Below are positions 16,216-25,321 of a stretch of DNA of 53,843 nucleotides, piece after piece. Position numbers and translations under genes: made by a program. Below the pieces are notes generated by a model. It saw only the letters and a program-made list of their open reading frames with translations. It did no database searches and was not told the origin of the DNA. How positions within the stretch are numbered: the first letter of the stretch is position 1; each line of letters begins with the position of its first letter. This stretch comes from Herpetosiphonaceae bacterium (lineage in GTDB: Bacteria > Chloroflexota > Chloroflexia > Chloroflexales > Herpetosiphonaceae), in the NCBI GenBank assembly GCA_013538855.1, contig JABXJS010000238.1, positions 1 through 53,843 on the forward strand, read 5' to 3'.

Positions 16216-19200
16216 ATGAAATGTCCCCAGTGCCAGACATCGAACCCTGACATCGCCCGTTTTTGCATGCAGTGCGGCCATGCGCTAGAGGCTGCGTCGA
16301 CGGCTCCAGCGCCAGCGGTGGCGCAGCTGAGCGGCGAGCGCCGCGTGGTGACGGTGATGTTTGCTGATCTTGCAGGCTTTACCGCGCTGGCGGAGCGGAT
16401 GGACCCTGAGGCCGTGCATACGCTGATCAACGCCTGCTTTGATCAGCTGGTGCCGGTGATCGAGCGCTACGGCGGCGTGATCGACAAGTTCATCGGCGAC
16501 GAGGTGATGGCGCTATTTGGCGCGCCTGTCGCGCATGAGGATGACCCGCAGCGGGCGCTGCGGGCGGCGCTGGGCATGCTGCACGCGCTCGATCAATTCA
16601 ACCGTGATCATGCGACGAGTTTGGATCTGCATGTGGGCATCAATACGGGCCTCGTGGTAGCGAGCGGTATTGGCTCGCAAGGCCGTCAGCAGTACTCGGT
16701 GATCGGCGACACGGTGAACCTGGCGGCGCGGCTCGCCTCGGCGGCGCAGCCGGGCCAGGTCTTGGTTGGCGAGGACACCTATCGGTCGACAGCGCCCCTG
16801 TTTGACTGGCTCGCGCTGCCGCCGATGCAGGTAAAAAACCGCGCCGAGGCGGTCAACTCCTTCCAGCTACTCGGCTTCAAACCACGCCCCGAGCGCTTGC
16901 GCGGCCTGCCGGGCCTGTTTAGCCCGCTGGTTGGCCGCGAGGCCGAGCTTGAGCAGTTGATGGCCCTGACGCACGCGCTGAGCGCTGGCAGCGCCCACTC
17001 AGCGCTGCTCATCGGCGAAGCTGGCATCGGCAAAAGCCGCCTGCTAGCTGAGTGGAATGATCGCATCTGCGCGCTTGAGCAGCCACCGCGCTGGGTAGAA
17101 GGCTACTGCGTGGGCTACGGCGAGGGGCTGGCCTATCATCTCGTGCGTGATCTCGTGCGTAACCTGATTGGCCTGAGCGCTAGCTCCAGCGATGGCGAGT
17201 CGCGGCGGCTGCTCAAGCGCCTGGCCAGCGTGATCGACAGCGAGACACTGCTGCTGCTCAAGCATCTGCTGGCACTACCACTGCCCGCTGCCGAAGAGCG
17301 CCGTCTGAGCGCGCTGGACCCGCTCAATCTGCAGTCGGCCTATGTGCGGGCGCTCGCCAGCCTGCTGACCGCCAGCGCCCGTGAGCAGGCGCTCGTGCTG
17401 GTGCTCGAAGACCTCCACTGGGCCGACGATGGCTCGGTTGAGTTGCTGGTGAAGCTGCTGCCACAGCTGCTCGATCTGTCGATCGTGCTGTGTGGTACAG
17501 CGCGTCCCGAGCACGACGTGTCCGGCTGGCGCTTGGTCACGGCCCTGCACGATTTTGGCGCATCGAGCGTCATCCTTGAGGTGCATAGCCTCTCCGACAC
17601 GGCCAGCCGCCTGCTGATCGCCAACCTGCTGGAGATTGAGTCGCTGCCTGAGGCTGTGCGTGCGCTTATCCTCCAGCGGGCCGGCGGCAACCCATTTTTT
17701 GCCGAGGAGATCATTCGCTCGCTAATCGACGCGGGCCTGATTGTCCGCGATGGTGAGCGTTGGCTGGCGCAGTCAAACATCAGCACGCTCGATATTCCCG
17801 ATCAGCTCCATGGGCTGCTGCTTGGGCGCATCGACCGTCTGCCGTCCGAGGTGCAGCAGACGCTGCGCGTGGCCGCTGTGATCGGCCGCCAATTCTCGCA
17901 GGTGGTGCTCAGCGCAGTGCTCAAGCTGCTGAGCGCAGAGGCGGCGCTGCCCGCGCAGCTAGAGCGGCTGTATGCCGCCGGTCTGATCTATCCGGCGCTT
18001 GATGGCGTCGATGAGTATCTGTTTCACCACGCCCTGATTCAAGAGGTGGCCTACGCATCGCTGCTGCGCGAGGAGCGGCGGCGCTTGCATCTGGCGGTTG
18101 GCACGGTGATCGAGCAGCTCTACCCTGAGCGCCACGCCGAGCTAGCCGCGACGCTGGCCAACCACTTTAGCCGCGCCGAGTCGGTGCGGGCGATTCCCTA
18201 CTGGGTGTTGGCTGGCGATACAGCCTATCAGCAGTATGCGCTGGTTGAGGCGATTTTGGCCTACTCGCATGCGCTGGCGCTGGCGCAGGCCAACGCCGCT
18301 CCCCTCGACTGGCTGCACATCGTGCGGCGCTTGGGACGCGCGCAGGAGCTGCGTGGCCAGTATGATCAGGCCCAGGCGACATACCGGCTGCTTGCGGAGC
18401 GCGGCCAGCAGCACGGCGATGCAGCCTTGGAGTTGGTTGGCCTAACCGAGCAGGCCAAGCTCTATGCGCTGCCCCACAGCACGCATAATCCCGATCTAGC
18501 CCGTGCTGGTGTGGAGCATGCGCTGGCGCTGGCGCAGGCGCAGCAAGACCTTGCCGCCGAGGCGCGCCTGTACTGGGTGCTGGTGCTGCTGGCGAACTCG
18601 ACAGGCCAGGCCGATCTAGGCGTCACCGTTGGCGAGCAGGCGCTGGACATCTGTCGTGCGCAAAACTTGCGTGAGCAGCTGGCCTATGTGCTGCACGATC
18701 TCCACCGCACCTACCGCGCGCAGCTGCGCTGGGTCGCTGCCGCGCAGCTCCTTGATGAGGCGGTCGAGCTGTGGCGTGCGTTCGATAACTGGCCCATGCT
18801 CGCCGATGCGCTGGCCTCGGCCGCCGATCTGGCCAGCGTGCAGCACAACTATGATCGCGCCGATACACTGGCGCAGGAGGCGCTGCACTACGCCCAGCTG
18901 AGCGATAACGGCTGGACGCTGGCCTTCGCCCATATGGTGATTGGCGAGGCCTCTGCCGAGCAGGGCCAGATCGATCGCGGCCTGGAGCATCTGCGGCTGG
19001 CCAGCCAGCTTAGCCATGAGTATGGCCCGGTGATCATCTACGGCCGATCTATGCTCGAGATCTGTCAGACGCTGATGCTGCTTGGCGCGCCTGAGCTTGC
19101 CCGCGAGCAGTTTCAGCGCATCGACTTTAGCAAGCTCGATAATTTCTTTAGCCGCCTTTTCAATGGCTACAGCCTGATGATCAAGATTCGCACCGAGTAC

Positions 19201-19734
19201 TACGCTGGCAACATCGCGGCTGTCGAGCGCGACCTAGAGGATTTGCAGCAGCTGCTCACGGAGGAGCAGAGCATGAATTTGCGCTTCTTGCAGTGGGAGG
19301 AGCAGCGCCTACGCGTCGAGCTGGCAATCTACTATCAGCGCTGGGAGCAGGCGCAGGCGATCTTAGCACAGCAGGAGTCCCATGAGCTGACCCTGATGAG
19401 CAAGGCGCGTAATCTGCACCTGAGCGCTGAGGTTCAGCTTGGCCTTGGCCACTTCGACGCCGCCGAGCAGCTGCTGCAGCAGGTTATCGCGCTGGTTGAG
19501 CGCTGTCGGCTGCGTAACTTTCTCTGGCGCTTCTTAGAGACGTTTGTGCGCCTGGAGCTGCGGCGTGGCAATTTTGCGGCCGCTGCGCGCTATCAGCAGG
19601 CTGCGCTCGCTAATCTGCGCTTCATCAGTGACCACATCAGCGATCCGGCGCTCAATGCTGCGCTGTGGCAAATCGATAAGGTGCAGTTCTTGCTCACGCC
19701 GCTGGCCCCTACGCCAGAGGCGGATCTTCGCTGA
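16216..19734 (+). CDS. Zinc-ribbon / class III cyclase / AAA+ ATPase / TPR signalling protein 1
   Basis: A 1172-aa multidomain signalling protein. An N-terminal zinc ribbon (CPQC...CMQC) is followed by a class III nucleotide cyclase domain (about 40-220) with metal ligands D51 and D95, the adenine-contact type Lys in IDKFIGD (K91), and transition-state N168 and R172 (NLAARL). It looks catalytically intact and probably makes cAMP. A STAND/ORC-like ATPase follows (Walker A GEAGIGKS with K273; Walker B LVLEDLHWAD). The remaining half is TPR-like helical repeats. ATG 16216 is preferred over 16207 because AAGGA is spaced correctly only for it. A paralogue lies at 40519. Its 3' end overlaps the convergent thiamine pyrophosphokinase gene by 26 nt. 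Confidence 0.93.
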   Translation: MKCPQCQTSNPDIARFCMQCGHALEAASTAPAPAVAQLSGERRVVTVMFADLAGFTALAERMDPEAVHTLINACFDQLVPVIERYGGVIDKFIGDEVMALFGAPVAHEDDPQRALRAALGMLHALDQFNRDHATSLDLHVGINTGLVVASGIGSQGRQQYSVIGDTVNLAARLASAAQPGQVLVGEDTYRSTAPLFDWLALPPMQVKNRAEAVNSFQLLGFKPRPERLRGLPGLFSPLVGREAELEQLMALTHALSAGSAHSALLIGEAGIGKSRLLAEWNDRICALEQPPRWVEGYCVGYGEGLAYHLVRDLVRNLIGLSASSSDGESRRLLKRLASVIDSETLLLLKHLLALPLPAAEERRLSALDPLNLQSAYVRALASLLTASAREQALVLVLEDLHWADDGSVELLVKLLPQLLDLSIVLCGTARPEHDVSGWRLVTALHDFGASSVILEVHSLSDTASRLLIANLLEIESLPEAVRALILQRAGGNPFFAEEIIRSLIDAGLIVRDGERWLAQSNISTLDIPDQLHGLLLGRIDRLPSEVQQTLRVAAVIGRQFSQVVLSAVLKLLSAEAALPAQLERLYAAGLIYPALDGVDEYLFHHALIQEVAYASLLREERRRLHLAVGTVIEQLYPERHAELAATLANHFSRAESVRAIPYWVLAGDTAYQQYALVEAILAYSHALALAQANAAPLDWLHIVRRLGRAQELRGQYDQAQATYRLLAERGQQHGDAALELVGLTEQAKLYALPHSTHNPDLARAGVEHALALAQAQQDLAAEARLYWVLVLLANSTGQADLGVTVGEQALDICRAQNLREQLAYVLHDLHRTYRAQLRWVAAAQLLDEAVELWRAFDNWPMLADALASAADLASVQHNYDRADTLAQEALHYAQLSDNGWTLAFAHMVIGEASAEQGQIDRGLEHLRLASQLSHEYGPVIIYGRSMLEICQTLMLLGAPELAREQFQRIDFSKLDNFFSRLFNGYSLMIKIRTEYYAGNIAAVERDLEDLQQLLTEEQSMNLRFLQWEEQRLRVELAIYYQRWEQAQAILAQQESHELTLMSKARNLHLSAEVQLGLGHFDAAEQLLQQVIALVERCRLRNFLWRFLETFVRLELRRGNFAAAARYQQAALANLRFISDHISDPALNAALWQIDKVQFLLTPLAPTPEADLR

Positions 19735-20359
19735 ATACCAGCAGGCTGCCGCTGCCAAGGCTGATCGTGGCCTGTGTGCCGAGAAATTCATTGCTGACGC
19801 CGCGGGCTGGGCCAAGCGCTAGCTCCTCGTGTGCCAGCGGGTAGCGCAGCCCGCTGGTGACAATGCCGCCTGCCTGACCCAGCGGGATGAGCGACACACG
19901 CAGTCCGGGCTGCCCCGCCAGCTCAATGCTGCCTGGCAGCAGTAGGCGGATCGTCCAGCCAGCATCACGAATCGCCACCTGGCAGCCGCTGAGCCGCTGG
20001 TGCGCTAGTAGCAGGTAGTTGGCCAGATGCATGTCCGGCCGCCCGCCTGATGCGGCGAGAATGCTAATCTCGGTTGCGCCATGCTCGACCGCCAGCAGCA
20101 GCGCCAGCTCTAGATCGGTCTCGTTTTTCGCGACCGGAAAGCGCTCGATGAGCACGCCATGCTGCTGAAGCTGCTCTAGCAGGGTGGCTGCCAGCGAGTC
20201 CAGATCGCCGATGACGATATGGGGCCAGAGATCGAGCTGGTGGTAGTAGTGTGCACCGCCATCGGCAGCGATGCGCAGGTCGGCCTGCTCCAGCAGCGCT
20301 CGGTAGCGCTGGAGATCGGCGTTTGGCGCATCGGCTACAACCACTGCATGCAGCCCCAT
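19709..20359 (-). CDS. Thiamine pyrophosphokinase (ThiN/TPK-like)
   Basis: A 216-aa enzyme that converts thiamine to thiamine diphosphate using ATP. Family motifs are visible: ADGGAHY, GDLDSL, KNETDLELAL and GGRPDMHLAN. The length is normal for the bacterial family. The start at 20359 shares one base with the upstream HAD stop (TGATG), so translation is coupled. A longer upstream frame is only a shadow of the HAD gene. The 3' end overlaps the convergent cyclase gene by 26 nt. Confidence 0.92.
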   Translation of the reverse strand: MGLHAVVVADAPNADLQRYRALLEQADLRIAADGGAHYYHQLDLWPHIVIGDLDSLAATLLEQLQQHGVLIERFPVAKNETDLELALLLAVEHGATEISILAASGGRPDMHLANYLLLAHQRLSGCQVAIRDAGWTIRLLLPGSIELAGQPGLRVSLIPLGQAGGIVTSGLRYPLAHEELALGPARGVSNEFLGTQATISLGSGSLLVFSEDPPLA

Positions 20360-21027
20360 CAGCGATTCTCCCACAGCGGCAGGTCGAGCAGGTCGGTTAG
20401 GGCGCTCACGGTGTAGTCGGCCTGCACATCGCGCTGCGGACCGATCGGCCGCCGCACGAGCACGGTCGTCATGCCGAAGGCCGCTGCGCCCTCTAGCTCC
20501 TGCGTGTCGCCATCGCCAACATAGACAGCGGTGCGCGGATCGATGTTGAGCTGGTCGATGGCCGCTTGATAGATGGCCGGGTCGGGCTTGGCCGCGCCCA
20601 CCTCGCACGAGAGCGCCAGCGCATCGAAGTATTGCTCAAGCTCCAGCCGCTCTAGGGCGACGCTGGTCTCCGCCGAGCAGTTGGTGACGAGGCCCAGCCG
20701 GTGCCCGCGCTCGCGCAGCGCTGTCAGCGCTGGCCGCACATCCAGGTACAGCCGCAGCCCGTGGAAGTACTGCCAGCGATTGTGCACCAGTTGATCATAG
20801 ATCGCAGGCGAGACGGTGCGCTCGAGCCGCACGAGCAGCTGGTCGATCACCTCCTCCGGTGTTTGCAGCACACCAATCATGCGATCATTGAATGAGGGGG
20901 CCGAGGCCGCCTCCAGGGCCGAAAGCTCAATGCCCAGCAGGTTGGCCGAGGCTTGATTCCATACGTGATGGTCTGGATCTGGCGCTAGCAAGGTATAATA
21001 CAAATCGAGCAGCACTGGTCGTGGCAT
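20359..21027 (-). CDS. HAD superfamily hydrolase (subfamily IA)
   Basis: A 222-aa HAD hydrolase. Motif I is DLYYT with nucleophile D8; the usual second Asp is replaced by Tyr, as in haloacid dehalogenase-type enzymes (DxYGT). Motif II is TNCSA, motif III has the Lys of AKPDPAIY, and motif IV is GDGDTQE. Residues 15-90 form the cap. It could be a phosphatase or a dehalogenase-like enzyme. It is translationally coupled to thiamine pyrophosphokinase, suggesting a linked task such as removing the phosphate of thiamine monophosphate, but this is inference. AAGGAGACGCT precedes the ATG. Confidence 0.88.
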   Translation of the reverse strand: MPRPVLLDLYYTLLAPDPDHHVWNQASANLLGIELSALEAASAPSFNDRMIGVLQTPEEVIDQLLVRLERTVSPAIYDQLVHNRWQYFHGLRLYLDVRPALTALRERGHRLGLVTNCSAETSVALERLELEQYFDALALSCEVGAAKPDPAIYQAAIDQLNIDPRTAVYVGDGDTQELEGAAAFGMTTVLVRRPIGPQRDVQADYTVSALTDLLDLPLWENR

Positions 21028-21227
21028 AGCGTCTCCTTCGCTACTGTTCGGTGATCGCGTGGTGGCGGCAAAATAGAATGATGCATGGATCGTAACCGCA
21101 GGGTTAATGTGGCAAACTCTATTCTAGGATAGGCCCTGGTTTTCAGCAACTTCGCTCCCGTACCTGGGCGCTGTTAGCGGCATACGCCTTGCTCTACCAC
21201 TGGTTAGATATCACAAGGAGGAAGGCC

Positions 21228-21689
21228 ATGACTGACCAAAAATCCTATCCCAAGGCGAATCCATCTGCTGATCGTGAGGCCCAGCTGGCCGATGGCGTGC
21301 TGGAGCGCGATCATGGCGAAGACTATAACCCCAACTCCGAGGCCGTCGTCGAGGCGCATCGCGAGCGCTTCGAGGCCATCAACGACGAGCTGCGCGAGCG
21401 CCGCGAGGCCATGGAGCATGATATTCTGCCGATCATGGATGAGATTGTGGAGGAGGCCAACGCCGCCGCCCACAACCCCGACCACACGGCCATGCTGCCG
21501 CACCAAAATGAGCATCTTATCTCCGATCCTGTTGCCAGCCACGCCGGCAAGGAGCACCGTGCGCCGATGCCGCCAGAGCTGCACGACGTAACACCCACAC
21601 CGCAGCCACAGCGCGAAAGCACCGACATCGCCCACGAGGATGGCCCGGCCGTGCCTGTGCAAAGCCACTCGCTACGTAAAGATATGTAG
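21228..21689 (+). CDS. Acidic hypothetical protein (153 aa)
   Basis: A 153-aa soluble, charged protein with no membrane segment or signal peptide. The middle (about 35-75) is Glu/Arg-rich and predicted helical (EAHRERFEAINDELRERREA), while the C-terminal third is Pro/His/Glu-rich and probably disordered. AAGGAGGAAGGCC precedes the ATG at 21228, so the start is secure. A strong terminator follows. I do not recognise a family. The composition resembles small stress-related or scaffold proteins, but nothing specific supports this. Confidence 0.7.
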   Translation: MTDQKSYPKANPSADREAQLADGVLERDHGEDYNPNSEAVVEAHRERFEAINDELRERREAMEHDILPIMDEIVEEANAAAHNPDHTAMLPHQNEHLISDPVASHAGKEHRAPMPPELHDVTPTPQPQRESTDIAHEDGPAVPVQSHSLRKDM

Positions 21690-21729
21690 CACTACTGCGG
21701 CGTGTGCTGCTCAACCTAGATCGTCAAAG

Positions 21730-21757
21730 CAGGCGGACTTCCAACGTCCGCCTGTTT
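21730..21757 (+). terminator. Terminator after the 153-aa gene
   Basis: A perfect 9-bp stem (CAGGCGGAC / GTCCGCCTG) with a 7-nt loop, followed by TTTGTGTG. It separates the 153-aa gene from the chromate transporter gene. The T-run is short. Confidence 0.7.
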
Positions 21758-21773
21758 GTGTGTGCGAGGGTGT

Positions 21774-22919
21774 ATGACTGCGAAAACTCCGCTGCTGGAG
21801 CTGGCACGCCTATTCGGGCGCTTAGGACTGACGGCGTTTGGCGGCCCAGCCGCCCACATCGCTATGCTGCACACTGAGGTTGTCGAGCGCCGCCGCTGGC
21901 TCGCCGACAGCGAGTTTCTGGATTTGTTGGGCGCGACGAATCTGATTCCTGGCCCTAACTCCACCGAGATGGTGCTGCACATTGGGTTTCGGCAGGCGGG
22001 CTGGGCCGGGCTGCTGGTTGCAGGGGCTTGCTTTATCGGCCCGGCGTTTCTGCTGGTGCTGCTGTGTGCGTGGCTCTATACCCGCTATGGCACGCTACCG
22101 CAGGCGCAGGCGCTGCTCGATGGCCTGACGCCGGTCGTGATTGCAATTATCGCCGTTGCACTGATCAAGCTCGGCCGCACGGCGCTGCGCTCGTGGCTCA
22201 CCTGGGCGCTGGCCCTGGCGGTCATCGGCGGCGCGCTGCTTGGCGTCAACGCGGTGCTGCTGCTGCTGCTCAGCGGCTGTGCTACGCTGCTGGCCTTTCA
22301 AGGATGGTCGCGCGCTCGAGCGCTGCTGCTCTTGCTGCCAGCGACCGCAGCTGGTGATCCCGAGCGCAGCTGGAGCCTCGGCGGCCTGTTCATGGTGTTC
22401 TTGAAAATCGGCGCGGTGCTGTATGGATCGGGCTATGTGCTGCTCGCCTTCCTGCGCGCCGATCTGGTTGATCGACTCGGCTGGCTCACCGATCAGCAGC
22501 TGCTCGATGCAATTGCTGTCGGCCAGTTTACGCCTGGCCCGGTCTTCACTACCGCCACCTTTATCGGCTACATCATCGGCGCACCGCACGGCCTTGGGCT
22601 GCTCGCCGCTAGCGTCGCGACCATCGGCATCTTTGCACCGGCCTTTGCCCTGGTTGGCGTGACCCAGCCACTGCTCGGTCGGCTAGTACAGATCGCGTGG
22701 CTGCGTGCGGTGCTCGATGGCGTCAATGCGGCCTCGCTCGGCCTGATGGCGGCGGTGCTCGCCCAGCTGACGTGGACAACGCTGGAGCGCTCGCTGCTGC
22801 CGCTGTGGATGATCTGCAGCCTTGCCGCAGCGGCCTTTGTGCTGCTGCAGGTTAAAAAAGTCAACGCCACCTGGCTGCTGCTTGGTGGCGCTGTGCTTGG
22901 TATGCTCTGGGCAGGCTAG
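21774..22919 (+). CDS. chrA: Chromate transporter, two-domain ChrA family
   Basis: A 381-aa polytopic membrane protein of the CHR family, long type with two homologous halves. The first half has the family signature FGGPAAHIAMLHTEVV, NLIPGPNSTEM and the second repeats it with VGQFTPGPVFTTATFIGY. Family members export chromate, and some carry other anions, so the physiological substrate is not certain. GCGAGGG lies just before the ATG at 21774. An upstream TTG would give a slightly longer protein. The stop codon lies in a CTAG shared with the convergent ROK gene. Confidence 0.92.
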   Translation: MTAKTPLLELARLFGRLGLTAFGGPAAHIAMLHTEVVERRRWLADSEFLDLLGATNLIPGPNSTEMVLHIGFRQAGWAGLLVAGACFIGPAFLLVLLCAWLYTRYGTLPQAQALLDGLTPVVIAIIAVALIKLGRTALRSWLTWALALAVIGGALLGVNAVLLLLLSGCATLLAFQGWSRARALLLLLPATAAGDPERSWSLGGLFMVFLKIGAVLYGSGYVLLAFLRADLVDRLGWLTDQQLLDAIAVGQFTPGPVFTTATFIGYIIGAPHGLGLLAASVATIGIFAPAFALVGVTQPLLGRLVQIAWLRAVLDGVNAASLGLMAAVLAQLTWTTLERSLLPLWMICSLAAAAFVLLQVKKVNATWLLLGGAVLGMLWAG

Positions 22920-23869
22920 TTGAGGCTGTCGAGCGCTAGCGCAAGCCCGCCAATCGCCACGGCGTCATGGCCCAGCGATGAGGCCACCACCGGAATATGG
23001 CGCTGCGGCGTCTGGGAGACCAGCGCGTTCACTTGGTGCTCGATGGCGCGCACAAACATGTCGCCGCCCTTGCGCGTCACGACGCCGCCGAGCACCAGCA
23101 GCGCTGGATCGATCAGCTGCACAATCCCCGCGAGGCCCACCGCTAGCAGCTCGATCGCTTCGCCGACAGTTTGCTGTCCTACGCCTGGATCGGCGAACAG
23201 CGTGGTCAGGTCTTCGGTGTGCAGACCTAGCTCGCTGGCGCGGCGCAGCAGGCCATTGATCGATAGAATGTCCTCAACTTCAACCGCTCCGCCTACTTTC
23301 AAGCGCGCATGGCCGATCTCGCCGGCGCTGGTGGTGACGCCGCGATGCAGCCGTCCGTCGAGCACAATCCCGCTACCTACGCCGCTGCTTAGGTGGAGGT
23401 AGAAGAGATCGCCGACGTCGCGCCCGACGCCAAACAGGTGTTCCCCAAAGGCGATCACGCTGGCGTCGTTCTCCAGCAGCGTCATGGCATCAAACGCATC
23501 TTCAAAGCGCTCGCGCACATTGAGGTTATCCCACCCCTGCATGCGGTACGAGCGGCGGGTAATGCCCTTGATTGAGTCGACCGGCCCACCGAATCCGACG
23601 CCGATGCGCACCAGGTGGTCCCGGCGCATGCCTTCCTCTTGCAGCAGGCCATGAATCATGGTCATCACATCATCAAGCACCATGCTGGCGTTAGAGCCAG
23701 GCCGCAGATCGGCGGCGCGATGCACAACATGGGTGCCGCGAATATCAGCCAGCACGGCCCGTAGCCCATAACTGCCGATATCCACACCTAGCGCGTAGGT
23801 GTTCGGTCCAAATAGGCCCCACTCGCGGCTTGCAATTTGGTCGGCTATTGTGGCAATAGGATCAGTCAT
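22916..23869 (-). CDS. ROK family protein (sugar kinase-like) lacking the zinc cysteine motif
   Basis: A 317-aa protein of the ROK family (glucokinases, and related repressors with an added HTH; no HTH is present here). The ATP site GVDIGSYGLRAVL (28-40), catalytic D135 in LLENDAS, the G-V-G-S-G-I phosphate motif near 163-168, and E184/H187 of GEIGH are present. The CxCGxxGCxE zinc motif that normally follows the GH is absent, replaced by KVGGAVEVEDILS. Either the enzyme works without zinc or it has lost kinase activity. AAGGAGACCCGTC precedes the ATG. It overlaps the convergent chrA stop by 4 nt. Confidence 0.88.
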   Translation of the reverse strand: MTDPIATIADQIASREWGLFGPNTYALGVDIGSYGLRAVLADIRGTHVVHRAADLRPGSNASMVLDDVMTMIHGLLQEEGMRRDHLVRIGVGFGGPVDSIKGITRRSYRMQGWDNLNVRERFEDAFDAMTLLENDASVIAFGEHLFGVGRDVGDLFYLHLSSGVGSGIVLDGRLHRGVTTSAGEIGHARLKVGGAVEVEDILSINGLLRRASELGLHTEDLTTLFADPGVGQQTVGEAIELLAVGLAGIVQLIDPALLVLGGVVTRKGGDMFVRAIEHQVNALVSQTPQRHIPVVASSLGHDAVAIGGLALALDSLN

Positions 23870-23923
23870 GACGGGTCTCCTTTGGCTATGATGGCGGAAT
23901 CTGCCACCATTATTCGCCCTTTG

Positions 23924-23949
23924 ATTATAGCACGCTGCTTGTCGCTCAA
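23924..23949 (-). promoter_or_regulatory. Promoter of the ROK gene
   Basis: The minus strand has TGCTATAAT (23924-23932), a perfect extended -10, with a TTGAGC 14 bp upstream (23944-23949), closer than the usual 17 bp. An imperfect inverted repeat (ATGGCGG-AAT-CTGCCAC) follows and could be an autoregulatory site. Confidence 0.6.
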
Positions 23950-23953
23950 GCGC

Positions 23954-24586
23954 CTAGAACTGCGGCACCTGCGGCTTGTTTAGCGCCTTGATGGCCGCAA
24001 TGCCCTGATACATGGCGGCGATCATGATGACGCGGAAGATCAGGCCGCCAACCGGCGGAGTTTGGCTGCTGGAGGCGATGAGCACAATGCTGAGCACCCC
24101 ATCAACCGCGTAGATGGCGATTGCTGCGATCAGCGCAGCCACCGAGCGCCGCTGCACCATGAAGCCTAGCCCCAGCATGATTGCGCCAAAGATGATCGTC
24201 GCCCAGCCAATCCCAAGGCTCTCCAAAAAGCGGGACTCGATCAGCAGCGCCACCACGCCTAGCAGCACGTTCAGTCCACCGACGAAGTAGACAATGCCAT
24301 AGGCGACCTTGAGCTTTTGCTGCGGGTCAGCTGCCGAGCCGGGCAGCGGCTGTCCATTGCGCGTTACTCGCAGCTCGGTCGCCATGCCCGCGCGCACAAG
24401 CTGCACATGGACGGCTGAGCCATCTGGTAGCGGAAAGCTCTGCCCGGTGCGCAGCGCCTTTTGATCTGGGATAATGCCCAGCACGTGCCCGTCAAGGGCC
24501 ACCTGCAGCGTTTTGTACATGCCCTTCCACGAGAGCGTGAGCCGCTTTGGTCCGTTTGGCTCCAATGCATAGCGTTGTGTTGGCAT
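23954..24586 (-). CDS. Hypothetical membrane protein (210 aa)
   Basis: A 210-aa protein. The first ~95 residues form a beta-rich, soluble stretch (LTLSWKGMYKTLQVALDGHVLG, later HVQLVRAGMATELRVTRNG) and the rest holds four predicted membrane helices. The ATG at 24586 follows AGGAGG by 6 nt, whereas the TTG at 24592 would be too close. The gene ends 15 nt before the ROK promoter region. I do not recognise the family. Confidence 0.75.
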   Translation of the reverse strand: MPTQRYALEPNGPKRLTLSWKGMYKTLQVALDGHVLGIIPDQKALRTGQSFPLPDGSAVHVQLVRAGMATELRVTRNGQPLPGSAADPQQKLKVAYGIVYFVGGLNVLLGVVALLIESRFLESLGIGWATIIFGAIMLGLGFMVQRRSVAALIAAIAIYAVDGVLSIVLIASSSQTPPVGGLIFRVIMIAAMYQGIAAIKALNKPQVPQF

Positions 24587-24749
24587 CCTCAACCTCCTAG
24601 TGTCGTTGCAGCGGTTGGCCTTGGTTGAGTATACAAAGAGCCGTGGCGGCTGTATAGATGCTCTTTCTTTCGCGTCATGGTCAAGCTTGTGGTACGCTGC
24701 TGGCTATGGAAACAATTGCACTATTCCACACTGTGTGAAAGGTTGCAGC

Positions 24750-25316
24750 ATGAACATTGATGCCTTGTTTGACACATTCCCCGTCTTGTCTACCGAGCGC
24801 CTGCTGCTCCGCCAGCCGCGGCTGCGCGATGCCGATGATGTGTTCGCCTATGCCTCGAGCGCCGAGGTGTCGCGCTGGACAACATGGCCGCCGCACTCGT
24901 CGCCTGCTGTGAGCGCCGATGTGATCCAGATTTTTAATGCAACCTATCAGTCGCTGGCTGGGGTTGTGTGGCTGATAGAGCTGAAGGCTACGCAGCGTGT
25001 GGTTGGCTCGATTGGCCTGACGCTCAAGCCACGTGATCGCTACGCTGAGCTTGGCTATGCGCTTGGGCGTGCGCACTGGGGCTACGGCTATATGCCCGAG
25101 GCGATTAAGGCTGTGCTCGAGCTAGCGTTTGCGCAGGTGGGCCTCGTGCGGGTGCAGGCGCGCTGTCTGCCCGCTAACCAAGCTTCCGCGCGCGTGCTGG
25201 AGAAGACCGGCTTTGTCTACGAGGGGCTGCTGCGGCAGTCTATGGTGATTAAAGGCCAACCGCAGGATCTGCGAATGTACGCGATCCTGCGGCAGGATTG
25301 GCAGCAGACCAGCTAG
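24750..25316 (+). CDS. GNAT acetyltransferase (RimJ/RimL type)
   Basis: A 188-aa GNAT acetyltransferase of the ribosomal-protein/diverse-acceptor branch (RimJ/RimL). It contains LSTERLLLRQPRLRDADDVFAY at the N-terminus, LGYALGRAHWGYGYMPEAIKA carrying the acetyl-CoA loop, and ARCLPANQASARVLEKTGFVYEG near the C-terminus. AAAGG lies 7 nt before the ATG at 24750. A longer frame upstream is not supported. It stands alone, convergent with the MutL-like gene 5 nt away. Confidence 0.9.
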   Translation: MNIDALFDTFPVLSTERLLLRQPRLRDADDVFAYASSAEVSRWTTWPPHSSPAVSADVIQIFNATYQSLAGVVWLIELKATQRVVGSIGLTLKPRDRYAELGYALGRAHWGYGYMPEAIKAVLELAFAQVGLVRVQARCLPANQASARVLEKTGFVYEGLLRQSMVIKGQPQDLRMYAILRQDWQQTS

Positions 25317-25321
25317 GATAT

